64,000 nucleotides of DNA from Spodoptera frugiperda (taxonomy: Eukaryota; Arthropoda; Insecta; Lepidoptera; Noctuidae): NCBI RefSeq assembly GCF_023101765.2, contig NC_064225.1:1612001-1676000 (forward strand), read 5' to 3'. Position 1 is the stretch's first letter; the number at the start of each line of letters is the position of its first letter. A program made the position numbers and the translations under genes. Below the pieces are notes generated by a model, which did not search any database, was not told the origin of the DNA, and saw only the letters and a list, made by a program, of their open reading frames with translations. This document shows, piece by piece, positions 54,309 through 64,000 of this stretch.

Positions 54309-54494
54309 TTAAAGGTAAGCGTCCAAAGGCCCGCATCGCACGCATTCCGTATGACGTCATCAGTACGCATCGCATGTAGGCATTGCTGATGATGCGATGC
54401 GGATCAGTGGACGCAGTTCTATGAGTTTCTATACAAGACACTTAAATTCGTTGCGTGCGATGCGTACGATGCTTGCCTGTGGACACGTACCTTT
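54309..54494. mobile_element. Palindromic MITE (GTAAGCGTCCAC family) downstream of the NRF-like gene
   Basis: The ends TAAAGGTAAGCGTCCAAAGG and GCCTGTGGACACGTACCTTTA are inverted, with GCATCGCACGCA/TGCGTGCGATGC pairing inside. A second copy is at 40807-40973, and an end fragment lies at 10148-10188. Confidence 0.75.
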
Positions 54495-55324
54495 AGGCCC
54501 TTTAGGCTGATTTTGCATGAATAACACAAAAACAATATCAATTAAAATTATAAAAACAAAAAAAAGGGTTTTTCGGGAGCGTTCCATTTACACCCTGTAT
54601 GTATCTTTGTTTTTTTTTTCTAATGTAACGGGAGCATAATATAGCTATCTCACTTACACACACTTTTATAATATGCGATTATACTTACATAACAATATCA
54701 TGCATCTCATTCTTTTTCAAATTTAAAATGGTTTAAGCAATTTAGTCTCTAATTCTAATAGCTTTAAAGTTCTTTTTAAGTAATTTTCTCGATTGATGCC
54801 CTCATAAGGCTGCAGGGTGGTCCAGATGGCCTTAAGTATTATGACGGACGCGACATTTGGTCCGTCAGTGTTGTACATAGTATATGTTGGTATAATCAAA
54901 CTAGGGGATACAGTGTGTAAGGTAAAATAAGACTTTGTACATAGTTTTTAAGGTTTAGTTTTCTATGCTAGCTATTTACTGTATATTTTTTGTAATAAAG
55001 TTTTTTTTTATTTATAATTATGTTTTATTTTTAACTAGAATATATTTGATCGGTATAAACGTTTATTTCTAGAAGTAAATAATTTGCAAATATTACTAGA
55101 AACTTTGGTACTCATACACGAAATCTTAAATACGATCGACGAGAAAAATCGATGTTTTTTCTATATTTTCAAAATTGTGCTGTCTTGATAAATTTTGTGA
55201 GTTTGAGTTCGGCTCAAGTACCACAAGATGTTTTAGTTCTGAAGTTTATTACATACTTACAATTTACGTACATTTAATTTGCATCCTATGTCCTACAACT
55301 TGTGATACTCTCATCGTATCTAAG

Positions 55325-55676
55325 GGTGCTTTTCCACCAGATATGTGTTATGCTACGTTGCTGTGTATGCGTTTGGCTTCCATCAATCATATTCATTGGT
55401 ACACATAGCTTAGCACTGGTGGAAACAGACTCAGGTAAGCTATGTTTTTTTTATATGGGAAGTTGCGTGCTATGGATGTGTACTATGGATGGCTTCCCTA
55501 CTATCGATACACAGCTCTCTAGCTCAGCTACTTTGCGGCGGCGCTTTTTTCATAGTACATCATACTCACACAGTAACATAGCTTAGTATTAGTAGAAACG
55601 GTCACACAATTTCACAGCTTAGCTATTACATCTTCGTAGCATAGCTACATAGCACATCTCTGGTGGAAAAGCACTC
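55325..55676. mobile_element. MITE family M, complete copy
   Basis: The ends are TGCTTTTCCACCAGATATGT and ACATCTCTGGTGGAAAAGCA. The interior is itself largely self-complementary (GCTAAGCTATG blocks). This copy defines the family; the others are partial. Confidence 0.8.
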
Positions 55677-56511
55677 AAAGCCTCGCCTACAAGTATGATA
55701 GCCATTATGACATCAAACAATCAAGTTATTTTGGTAACAAAACGTTGTGCGGTCGACACAGGCTCCGACCATTATTTATAACGCAACCTGAATACGAAGC
55801 CGCATTTTATATTGTCCTGAACTCCTACTACGATTAAAGCATTTGATACATTTGAAATTTGCTTTAGAAGAGAAATAAATATAAGGTGTTCTAAAATTAT
55901 CGGCCACGACTTTAATAGGAGGTACTGTTGTGTTTTAAAATTACAACAGTGAAGAAATTTCGTACCGTGTAATTCAATTTGAGAACATAAAGAAGTTAAA
56001 TAAACATTAATTCTACTCTGCATAAAGTGGTTCACAAATAAGCACTATGACGACAGAGACGGTGAAAGAGATAGCTTTTTTTTTGTATAATAATTTATAT
56101 TTAATTTTACAATTTATGGGGAAGATTGGGAAAAATATATAAAAAACTATAGATACATAGTTTTATGCCAGTTTAGGTGTTCTAGAGTGTTTGATCCAGG
56201 TGTCAAATCCCACCTCCATACAAGGAGTTTGAACAAATTAATTAATCACACAATAGAAGCGAACAGGTCGGCACCTGAATTGTCCATCATATCGACTGCT
56301 GGGTGACATACAGTAGGTACTGTATCAGTACTTATAAAGATATGTATTATAGTTGTGGATAATAATAAATATTTACACACGAATAAGCTGGTCATAGGTC
56401 ACTTCCAACGGGCCTATTTGGAACTCATTGGGAGAGATCTTTTTTTAAGGAAAGAAAATCATACAATGACTTCACCCACTTATTAGCATTTTCTTTGTGT
56501 GCATCAACAAA

Positions 56512-56660
56512 CATACCATTTCACATACACATGACACCCAGACCCGGAACAATAGCCTGCAGATCTCAAAAATAATTATTCCGTGCATTTTGAACCCGCA
56601 ATACGTTGTACGGCAGCCAGTTGCCTAGCCACTGCGCCCACTGTGCAGTCAAAACAATAG
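56512..56660 (-). mobile_element. SINE family C, reverse, diverged
   Basis: CACATACACATGACACCCAG through CCACTGCGCCCACTGTGCAG is the reverse of the family C head and body. Confidence 0.6.
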
Positions 56661-57191
56661 AACGCCAATTGCTACGAATCTAAAATACTTCTTTCGCTTC
56701 ATCAACAGCCATATCAATATTTTCATGGATGCTCGTAAAAATTCCAAAAATAAACTTCAAAGAGGATTATATCCACCAAAGAGCAGTGTCAACCATGTAC
56801 GTACAATATTGCAATACCAAATTAATCTTGGTAGCAACCCTGTTTACATTTCTCGACTTTGCTAAACCGACACCTCCACTCAATTATGAACCCTCTTACT
56901 GCACGATAGAGGTTGAATTTTCGTTGCAATCAAGCTGTAAGCTGAACACTGCATATCGATTATCGACACACCGATTAAGGATGTCACTTGCATGGATTTG
57001 CCTAATTCATAGTGCATGTGTCGGCGCGTCAGGCTGTGACACTGTGGGTGATATGGGAACGCGTTTACACCGAACTGATGTTTGGGAAGTTAGAAAATTA
57101 CGTTTTGGTTGGTTTATATAAAGATTATATTAAATGTTGAATTTCTTTCATTCTGTACATAACTTTTTTTGACTTTTTAAGAGTTTTATGA

Positions 57192-57421
<230 letters not shown>

Positions 57422-57589
57422 CAAGACGAAAAGCCAATTTTACTAGATAGCCTTTAACTTTACTACTTTACTTTACTAGATAGCCTTTAACTTTTGGCAT
57501 AACTAAAACATCTATCAATATAAAACACTAAACCAAAAATCTTAAACACATTACCTACATTCCAAACAAATCTTAATAATACGTTAACA

Positions 57590-57845
57590 GTTTCGTTGAC
57601 CGATTTGTCGCAATTTTGACTGCCGGAAAAAAGGTCTCGGTTTCGATTCCCGGGTCGTGAAAAGCACTGTTGGACTTTATTCGGTTTTTAAAAAATATTT
57701 AAGTAGTAGCACGGAGCGTATAATGCAATAGGCTCACCCCTATTACATGGAACTTATAACACAAATGGTGAAAAGTTAGTGTACATTGTACACTGGCATT
57801 ACGTGCAGTAATGAGTACCTCTGCCTACACCTTTAGGGTTCAAAC
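57590..57845 (+). mobile_element. SINE family A, diverged
   Basis: The head is degraded but GGTTTCGATTCCCGGGTCG and the body to ACCTCTGCCTACACCTTTAG are recognisable. It lies between the NRF-like and gd-like genes. Confidence 0.7.
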
Positions 57846-57999
57846 ACGATACAACAATCTCCATATAAATTCTCAAGACTCAATAATTACACTTCGGTGT
57901 AACACTAAGCCTTTATAACCCCACTACGTAGTACGGGGACAATCAATCGATCAGACTATGGCACTATATTATCAGGGATATCCCAGACCTGGTTTACAG

Positions 58000-58062
58000 G
58001 CGACAAGCTACAAGCTACACTCTACAAGCTACACGCTACAAGCTACATGCTACAGGCAACAT
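58000..58062 (+). repeat. Short tandem repeat of CTACAAGCTACA type
   Basis: About five imperfect copies of a 10-13 bp unit (CAAGCTACAC and CTACAAGCTA variants). Confidence 0.7.
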
Positions 58063-58190
58063 TTCATCCTTAGTAATTGAGTTATCAATTCTCAACTGTG
58101 TTGCGGTTTAAGTGGGTCATATGTTAAATAGAGCTTGTAATGATTTGGGAACTCGAAATGGTGCAGGTTTGAAGGCTTTTCAAGGTAATA

Positions 58191-58285
58191 AGTGTGGGAG
58201 AGCTATGCTTCGGCACGAATGGGCCGATTGATACCACGGCCTCACAGAAAATCGACGTGAAACAACGCTTGCATTGTGTTTATTT
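58191..58285 (-). repeat. Dispersed repeat family D, 3' part
   Basis: TAAGTGTGGGAGAGCTATGC through CAACGCTTGCATTGTGTTTA. Confidence 0.6.
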
Positions 58286-58534
58286 TGATTTGAAATAACT
58301 ATCGCGTGATGTCACTTTTATGTACGTTTTGTATGTATGTAGAAATGACGTATATGCTCCCACTACTAATCTTTCATTCGTTTTATCTAAGTATTGTTAT
58401 TAGTAAGTATAGTTATGATTAAAAAAAAACAATAATTTATCATTACCTAACTGACGGACTAAATACATTTTTAATTTTTGTACACCATTCCAATTAATAA
58501 TGAGTATGAAAAAAAAATGTTAATAAAGAACTAG

Positions 58535-58886
58535 AACGAACAAAATACTAAAAAAGAAATATCTCAAAAACCTAATGCATACCTACTTAATAACATCATA
58601 GGACACATACACTGCAACAAATACATCCATCTCTTTCCAACCAATAAAAACAGAAAAGGACAAATAACAGACATGGTGAGTAAACAAGGAAAACCTGATG
58701 AGAACATTCAAGTTTCCAATGAATTAAGACGTGCAGTGTTGTTTTTAAATAAAGAGGTTTACTACAAAGAAGAATTAATAAAAAGTGATGAAGAAATGGT
58801 CACAGTAGATGTAGTGTAAGATTTGGTGGTGGTAGATTTTAAGTTGACTGTGAATAGTGTGGATATAGAAGGGAAAGATATTATTG
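58535..58886 (+). pseudogene. Possible broken coding exon or 5' UTR exon upstream of the gd-like gene
   Basis: An open frame without stops runs from 58535 to a TAA at 58817. An internal ATG at 58673 would give 48 codons rich in charged residues (such as ELRRAVLFLNKEVYYKEEL). After the TAA the same frame stays open for about 22 codons to a strong donor, GGTAAGTT at 58886/58887. The protein is not recognised. It could be a decayed exon, a 5' UTR exon spliced to an acceptor at 59466, or chance. Confidence 0.22.
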
Positions 58887-59503
58887 GTAAGTTAGTTTGT
58901 GTTTTTTCCTTATTGTTGCTTAAAAATTATTAAGAATTAAGGGCATTTGGCAATAAATTGTTCTTATGAAGTCGTTTAAAGTTAAGCTTTTACTTATTAT
59001 TGGACCATCAAGAAAAGAGCGTGTTTCTTTTTAAAAAGCCAGCAACGTAACTGTGTCTCCTCTTGTGTTGCGGGTGTCCGTGGGCGGCGCTGATTACTTA
59101 ATATCAGCTAATCTCTCTGTTTGTTTGCCCCCTATTCCACGAAAAAAAATATAATTGCTGTGATGACTAATTTTCGTCATTTGTTTTCATTTTACAAAGC
59201 TGGTCTAATCATAATTTTATTATTATTTTTTCCCTAAAATAGTTGTAATTATTAACCAATTGTCTAATATTGTCCCAAAGACAGACATATTTTTTCTCAT
59301 ATTTTTACTTACTGACTTTTGAATCAACAACTATTTATTAATAACTACATGCTAAAATAGATAAATACTAGTTGACCTATGACTAATCCACGACGGTTGC
59401 TGTTTTTACAATATCTATCACTTAGGGGAACCCCAAATTACACTTTAAATTTTATTTTATTTCCAGCACATCACACCACATTGCCAATTCATCATCGTCC
59501 ACA

Positions 59504-59737
59504 ATGTTTTGGCTACTACTGTTCCTAAGCATACCTGGTAGGTCGAACCAAGTGGGTATAGTGGGCAATCCACTAGCCCACGCTCGTCCCTGTTCAGACA
59601 ATACTGACATAATAGCCTCTTTTGAATCCGGCTTACCACCAGGTGAAGAGAATCAGTACTATTTAAACATAAATGGGAACATACAGAAGCATTCGCAAAT
59701 TAATTTGAAGTTTGATTCGGATGCTACTGTTACTTTG
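59504..59737 (+). CDS. gd-like protease exon 1
   Basis: Residues 1-78. The start ATG is preceded by CCACA, a good context, and opens a signal peptide. It ends DATVTL at a GTGAGT donor in phase 0. A pyrimidine tract ending in TTCCAG at 59466 could be the acceptor of a 5' UTR intron. Confidence 0.9.
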
Positions 59738-62700
59738 GTGAGTAGATTGTATTTCCTTTTTTTTTTATTTTTTGTAAATGCTTTAGTTTTTGGTCTTACT
59801 GTGTATGGTACGGACTTATAACCACTTTTTATAAGATCTTAATTCAAGTATCCATGGTAGGTAAATTACTATTGAGGTTTTTGAGTTTGAGATAACTCTT
59901 ATTAGTTTTGTTACGATATTTATATAATTTTGATCTGTATCTACAATAGCTGCTGAACAAATATTTCCATACAATCTGAAGTGGCAATGGACAGGGCACA
60001 TAGCGCGGAGAACTGACGGCCGCTGGGGCAGATAGATTCTCGAGTGGATACCGCGTACTGGCACGCGCAGCATGGGACGTCCACCCACAAAGTGGACAGA
60101 CGACTTGACTAAGATCTCAGAGAGCCGCTGGATGCCCGTCGCTTCCAACCAGCCTATCTGGAAGTCATTGGGGAGACCTATGTTCAGCAGTAGACGTGTT
60201 ATGGCTGATATGATGATACATACATATGTGATGATAATGATGAAATATTTCCATCGAATAAACGCTTTACTTTCTCCAATATGTTTTAGAAGTGGTATAG
60301 AGAAATGTTTCGGTCCATCCCTAAATAATAATTTGTATTTTTTTCTGTTTCAGTCAGATCCAATGAAGGCCCGAATAACTGCGTCTACAAATACAAATGA
60401 TTTTAACGTGAGATTCTTCAAAGGATCTTCTCATCTAAATATCCATGTCAGAGGCCCAGCCACAGGCACCATACCATACGTCCAAAGCATTATACTAGAC
60501 AATGACGAAATATGTAACAAACCAACATCTGTAAGTATTTTCGTAGTTGGTCGTTATTCTTTTTTTAAGTGGGGAAATATTTTAATGACTTCTCCCGTGT
60601 TCCCCAATGTTATTTACCACAACAATGGTATACAATACACTTAGATTGGGACGATTAATAACTTTCTGCTTGCATGTTTCTTTGTTTGTATCTTCGGAAC
60701 TAATGCACGAATTTCAATGAAACTCTTTTTGGTTGTAAAGTTAATAATCCTTTTTTGAGTAATAACTTTCTGGGGCTTAATACTAACTACAAACCCCTTT
60801 TTTACTCTTACGATGCGCCGTACTGACTAAAACAGGCCGCCTCGCCGGCCGACCAGTACCAGACCTGTACTAGTACTGATCGGCCGGCGAGGTACCCTTG
60901 CTCATCGTCCGCAGACCCACACTTACGTTGGCCGGAGATCGTGGGCAATCCCTGACGCCCGGAATGTCGCGCGCCACGATAGTTAACAAGAATGGGAAAC
61001 ATTGTTCATAATTGTTTTGGAAAAGAAAATGTCCAAGATCGAATATTAACCTAACGCACAAACGAAGTTATATGGGTAGAAGCTACATACTAACAAACCT
61101 TAAAAACACAAAGATCATGTATTTCCTATCTTCTCTTTCCAGGGTTATTTCGACTCACTCATCCAAGGCGTGAAAGATACAGCGGAGATCACCCTGACAG
61201 TACCTGCTGATGAATCGTGTGGAAGGCGTAAGGTGGTACATACAGAGCTGATAGTCCACGGCCAGCCCACCAAGTCTGGAGACTGGCCCTGGCATGTGGC
61301 TTTGTTCACAGTTCAAGGAAATATCGTCAAGTATATATGTGGAGGGACTTTGCTGTCTAAGACTTTGGTTTTGACAGGTATACTATACTATATTCTCATA
61401 ACAAAGTGTGTTCTTATCCACAGAAATATTAGCATCTTCACCCCTTTTATCGCCGAAGGGGTTAGGAGAAGTGGACATTACGGCGTATAATGCCGCTATA
61501 CAATGTACATCTCTTTTTTACCATCTGTGTTATAAGTCCCCATGTAATAGAGGATGAGCCTATTGCAATAATATATACTTAGCACAATTCCAGACTCTGT
61601 GATACTACTGAAAATTTTTCGAATTACCGAGAATAACCCAGCAATAATTCACGTGTAATTAGGCATTGGTAATGTACCAAATAAATTACTTTTCTTTCTA
61701 ATAAAACCGATGTAGGAAAAAATTTATTGATATTTAAATAATACAAAGTTATGTTTACAAAGATCTTTTTAATTTTTCAGCTGCCCATTGTGCATCAGTT
61801 AGAGGCAACGCAGTGGTTCCTGAATCTTTGAGCGTTGTTCTTGGGAAACATAATCTTATTGGTGGAGATATAGCTCCGCAAGAGAGGGAGGTAAATAATG
61901 TAACTCACTGATATCTACATACACATATGACAGCTACATCAGCTGTGCAAGTTAGATATACAATGAAGATGACCTTCGCAGAGTAGCTGTGCTAGGAAAA
62001 TGCGCAACTCTAATATGCGATGTATCGATAGTAGGAAAGCCATGCATAGCACACTGGATGTGTTCACGCACGCACCTATAGCGTGCATCCATAACACGCA
62101 TCTATAGCATGCATCCATAACACGCATCTATAGCATGCATCCATAACACGCATCTTTTCATTTCAAAAACATAGCTGAGCTGAGTCTGTTTTCACAAGCG
62201 CTAAGCTGTGTGTACCAATGAATATGATTGGAGGAAGCCAAACGCATCCACAGCAACGTACCACAACACATCTCTGGTAGAAAAACACCCTTACCCCAAT
62301 AAATATTATCAGTATCACCGAGTCTACTAATATAATAAGAACAGTAAATATTAGCTGAAGACAATATAACAAATTATACATCATTAATTCTTCTAACCAA
62401 GGCATAAATAGGAATGCCGCAAGGTGATATATTAGGTCCAACGCGGCTGAACGATTCACGGGCTATTTTTCTCAACACCTACAAATTCAGGGATGCGGTA
62501 ATTAATCAAGAACGTTAATTACTTTTCTCGATAGTCCTGCCTGGTCTAGGTCTTAATGAATGGAAGGTAAATTGTCGAACTCATTAGGATTAAGTTGTTG
62601 ATTTTTAGTTTTTTAGTACATCATTTTGTACAAAAGTGTTGGATGAACTGGTTTTTATCTATTGGATGCAAATAACAGTGCATTTGATTCCTGGATCTGG

Positions 62701-63983
62701 TGGACGAAGTAGACATATTTTGAATTTTGCATTTTTTCATGCAACGTGCAACGTCACGCCTTTTACGACACATTCCGGCACGTAATGCCGCTATACAATG
62801 TACACCCACTTTTCACCATTTGTGTTATAAGTCTCATGTAATCGGGGGTGAGCTTATTGCCATATATACTGGGCACAATTCCAGACACCGTGCTATTACT
62901 GAGAAATTTTTCGAAAATCGAATAAAGTCCAGCAATACTTTGCCCAATCCGGGAATCGAATCCGGGACCTCTTGTCCGGTAGTCGTACTTGCAGTCACTC
63001 CTCCAATTAGCAGTTGACAGTTGTATTTTTTTCAGTATTCTTTATATTAGGGCTTACTGTCATATTATGTTGCTTAGACTAATAAAATACTCTTATCATA
63101 TTATACCAGATTCATTCAAACACAATACAAGGAAATGTTTAAAAACAATGTTTCTTTTGCAGGTATTCGAAATCATTCTTCACAAGGACTTTGACCCAAG
63201 ATCATTGAACAACGACATAGCTCTATTGAAATTGAAGTCCGAGGCAGTATTTGATGACTACGTTCAGCCAGCTTGCTTGTGGCAGTCCAGTCTCTACAAG
63301 AAACTGCCAAGTGGTGGCATTTATGGATCGGTGCGTTGAATTTTCAACCTTAAACTTATAGTATTAGCGAAGTTTTCCTTCAATGAATCCTTTTGTAATC
63401 CAAATAAAAAAGTAAATATCAAAAAGTAAATAATATACTTAAATATTTTACGATGAGCACGCGATGTCATCTGCATCTGAATCTATCTAGTATCTTTTTC
63501 TTGGAACGCGATGGAAATCCCCATAGACTTTCCACGTTATGGGGACGACGGGAAAGGGGGCGTGCCGGACTCTTACCTGCTATAACCACTACCACGGTGT
63601 TCCTCCACTGCCTGTGACCGTGATCCGGGTTACCCTTGCGGATTCACTGCACCCGGCAGGCTTCGACCTACCGCTACGTTAAAACGTTTACGTTTGTCCA
63701 ACTACACTAGCGGCCCTAAAAGGCTGCTTCCCTTCCTCGAGTGGCGGAATACTTTTTTTATGTACTAGTACTTAACCAATAATGCTTTTCTATACTTTAG
63801 TTCAACATTTTCTTTGGTTTTATCAGGTGGTAGGATGGGGATTCGACCATCAAGACATATTATCGACCACTCTGCAACAAATAACTATACCTATCGTATC
63901 GGAGGCGAAATGTTTGAAGAGCAACCCAATATTCTTTCATAATAAACTTAATACTAACAAGTTCTGTGCTGGATTTGCTAATG
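59504..63983 (+). CDS. gd-like secreted serine protease (partial at right edge), six exons seen
   Basis: Exons: 59504-59737, 60354-60530, 61143-61377, 61781-61890, 63163-63330, 63827-63983; all GT-AG, phases agree, 360 aa so far. It begins with a hydrophobic signal peptide ([12 protein letters not shown]). Residues about 29-160 form a GD-type N-terminal region, including [19 protein letters not shown] at 163-166 precedes a trypsin-like domain with [16 protein letters not shown] (H218) and NNDIALLK (D270). The last donor GTAAGT is at 63984, so the exon with the catalytic Ser lies beyond the window and activity cannot be judged. The family includes Drosophila gastrulation defective, which acts in extracellular protease cascades. 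The usual R-IVGG activation site is replaced by EL-IVHG (172-177). Confidence 0.94.
59930..60215 (+). mobile_element. RTE-type retrotransposon C-terminal fragment in gd-like intron 1
   Basis: The plus strand encodes [20 protein letters not shown], a stop, then [20 protein letters not shown] and [20 protein letters not shown], the familiar end of RTE-clade polyproteins. The in-frame TAG shows it is dead. Confidence 0.75.
60354..60530 (+). CDS. gd-like protease exon 2 (GD-type N-terminal region)
   Basis: Residues 79-137. It contains [19 protein letters not shown] and IILDNDEIC, the recognisable core of the GD N-terminal domain. Acceptor TTTCAG, donor GTAAGT, phase 0 at both ends. Confidence 0.92.
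60831..60980 (-). mobile_element. R1-like 3' coding/UTR fragment in gd-like intron 2
   Basis: TACCCTTGCTCATCGTCCGC through CCTGACGCCCGGAATGTCGC matches 8088-8165 of the long element. It is preceded by a palindrome built on CGCCGGCCGA/TCGGCCGGCG. Confidence 0.7.
61143..61377 (+). CDS. gd-like protease exon 3 (start of protease domain)
   Basis: Residues 138-215. It carries CGRRKV, then [20 protein letters not shown] and [13 protein letters not shown]. Donor GTATAC, phase 1; the missing bases of the LTAAHC motif come from exon 4. Confidence 0.94.
61437..61655 (-). mobile_element. SINE family A, partial, in gd-like intron 3
   Basis: The 3' end and body (CCTTTTATCGCCGAAGGGGT through ACTGAAAATTTTTCG) are present and the head is missing. 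It begins about 60 bp after the exon 3 donor. Confidence 0.7.
61781..61890 (+). CDS. gd-like protease exon 4 (catalytic His)
   Basis: Residues 216-252. Completes LTAAHC (H218 is the catalytic His) and includes [11 protein letters not shown]. Acceptor TTTTTCAG, donor GTAAAT. Confidence 0.94.
61978..62288. mobile_element. MITE family M in gd-like intron 4, with internal tandem repeats
   Basis: CAGAGTAGCTGTGCTAGGAA to AACACATCTCTGGTAGAAAA. Inside, a 26-bp unit (ATAACACGCATCTATAGCAT GCATCC) is repeated about three times at 62090-62156. Confidence 0.7.
62748..63012 (-). mobile_element. SINE family A in gd-like intron 4
   Basis: A near-complete minus-strand copy with GGGAATCGAATCCGGGACCT (box B complement) and a degraded head at about 63005. 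An internal deletion removes the GGGGTAGGCAGAGG block. Confidence 0.8.
63163..63330 (+). CDS. gd-like protease exon 5 (catalytic Asp)
   Basis: Residues 253-308. It contains [20 protein letters not shown], with D270 as the catalytic Asp, and VQPACLW. Acceptor TTTTGCAG, donor GTGCGT. Confidence 0.94.
63541..63740. repeat. GC-rich retroelement-like fragment in gd-like intron 5
   Basis: A GC-rich block (GGACGACGGGAAAGGGGGCG to GGCCCTAAAAGGCTGCTTCC) in AT-rich DNA. GCCGGACTCTTACCTGCTAT recalls the R1-like tail pattern, but it is a different subfamily or element. Confidence 0.4.
63827..63983 (+). CDS. gd-like protease exon 6 (last visible)
   Basis: Residues 309-360. It begins VVGWGF, the usual GWG segment, and ends [10 protein letters not shown] at a GTAAGT donor in phase 1. 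The next exon should begin the GDSGGP segment and lies outside the window. Confidence 0.93.
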
Positions 63984-64000
63984 GTAAGTTCTTAAGGACA

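Noticed and set aside
56729..57121. 130-aa plus-strand frame
   Set aside because: No recognisable domain, no supporting splice structure, and it lies in repeat-rich intergenic DNA.
59816..60148. 110-aa minus-strand frame
   Set aside because: Antisense of the RTE fragment in gd-like intron 1.

Overview
The window is nuclear DNA of a moth, most likely a noctuid. It is intron-rich and AT-rich, with GT-AG exons. It is packed with tRNA-derived SINEs, MITEs, Helitron-like pieces and non-LTR retrotransposon tails of the kinds common in Lepidoptera. No bacterial operons, CRISPR arrays or genuine tRNA/rRNA genes were seen. Species assignment is inference.

Three protein-coding genes are well supported. 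(1) A 13-exon gene on the plus strand (23149-53598, 651 codons, all exon phases agree) encodes a 'nose resistant to fluoxetine' (NRF-6-like) membrane O-acyltransferase: signal peptide, cysteine-rich NRF domain, then a multi-pass acyltransferase-3 domain with the family's R-X10-H motif. (2) An intronless minus-strand gene (31424-33172, 582 aa) lies entirely inside the 11.8-kb first intron of gene 1. It encodes a three-clip-domain serine protease homologue whose catalytic Ser is replaced by Gly, like the phenoloxidase-activating-factor-2 type immune cofactors. (3) A plus-strand gene starting at 59504 and running off the right edge encodes a gastrulation-defective (gd)-like secreted serine protease with a GD-type N-terminal region; six exons are visible and the exon carrying the catalytic Ser is beyond the window. 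Genes 2 and 3 both belong to extracellular protease-cascade families; gene 1 is unrelated in function.

Layout: 1-23 kb has no recognisable host gene. It holds dispersed repeats, a 5'-truncated R1-like retrotransposon (7811-9014) nested in a SINE, two pentanucleotide (TATGC)n satellite arrays (9.5-10.1 and 11.5-12.0 kb) passing into a 10-bp array that ends in hairpins, and several foldback elements. 23-54 kb is the NRF-like gene with its nested protease homologue; its introns are largely filled with SINEs, retrotransposon tails and MITEs. 54-59.4 kb is repeat-rich intergenic DNA. 59.5-64 kb is the gd-like gene.

The most notable structures outside the genes are the nested SINE/R1 insertion, which shows that many short dispersed repeats here are 3' tails of one retrotransposon family (some with clean 14-bp duplications); a recent-looking foldback MITE with arms of about 175 bp; a second inverted element with arms of about 245 bp; and the satellite/hairpin cluster. 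I found no convincing wholly new molecular system.
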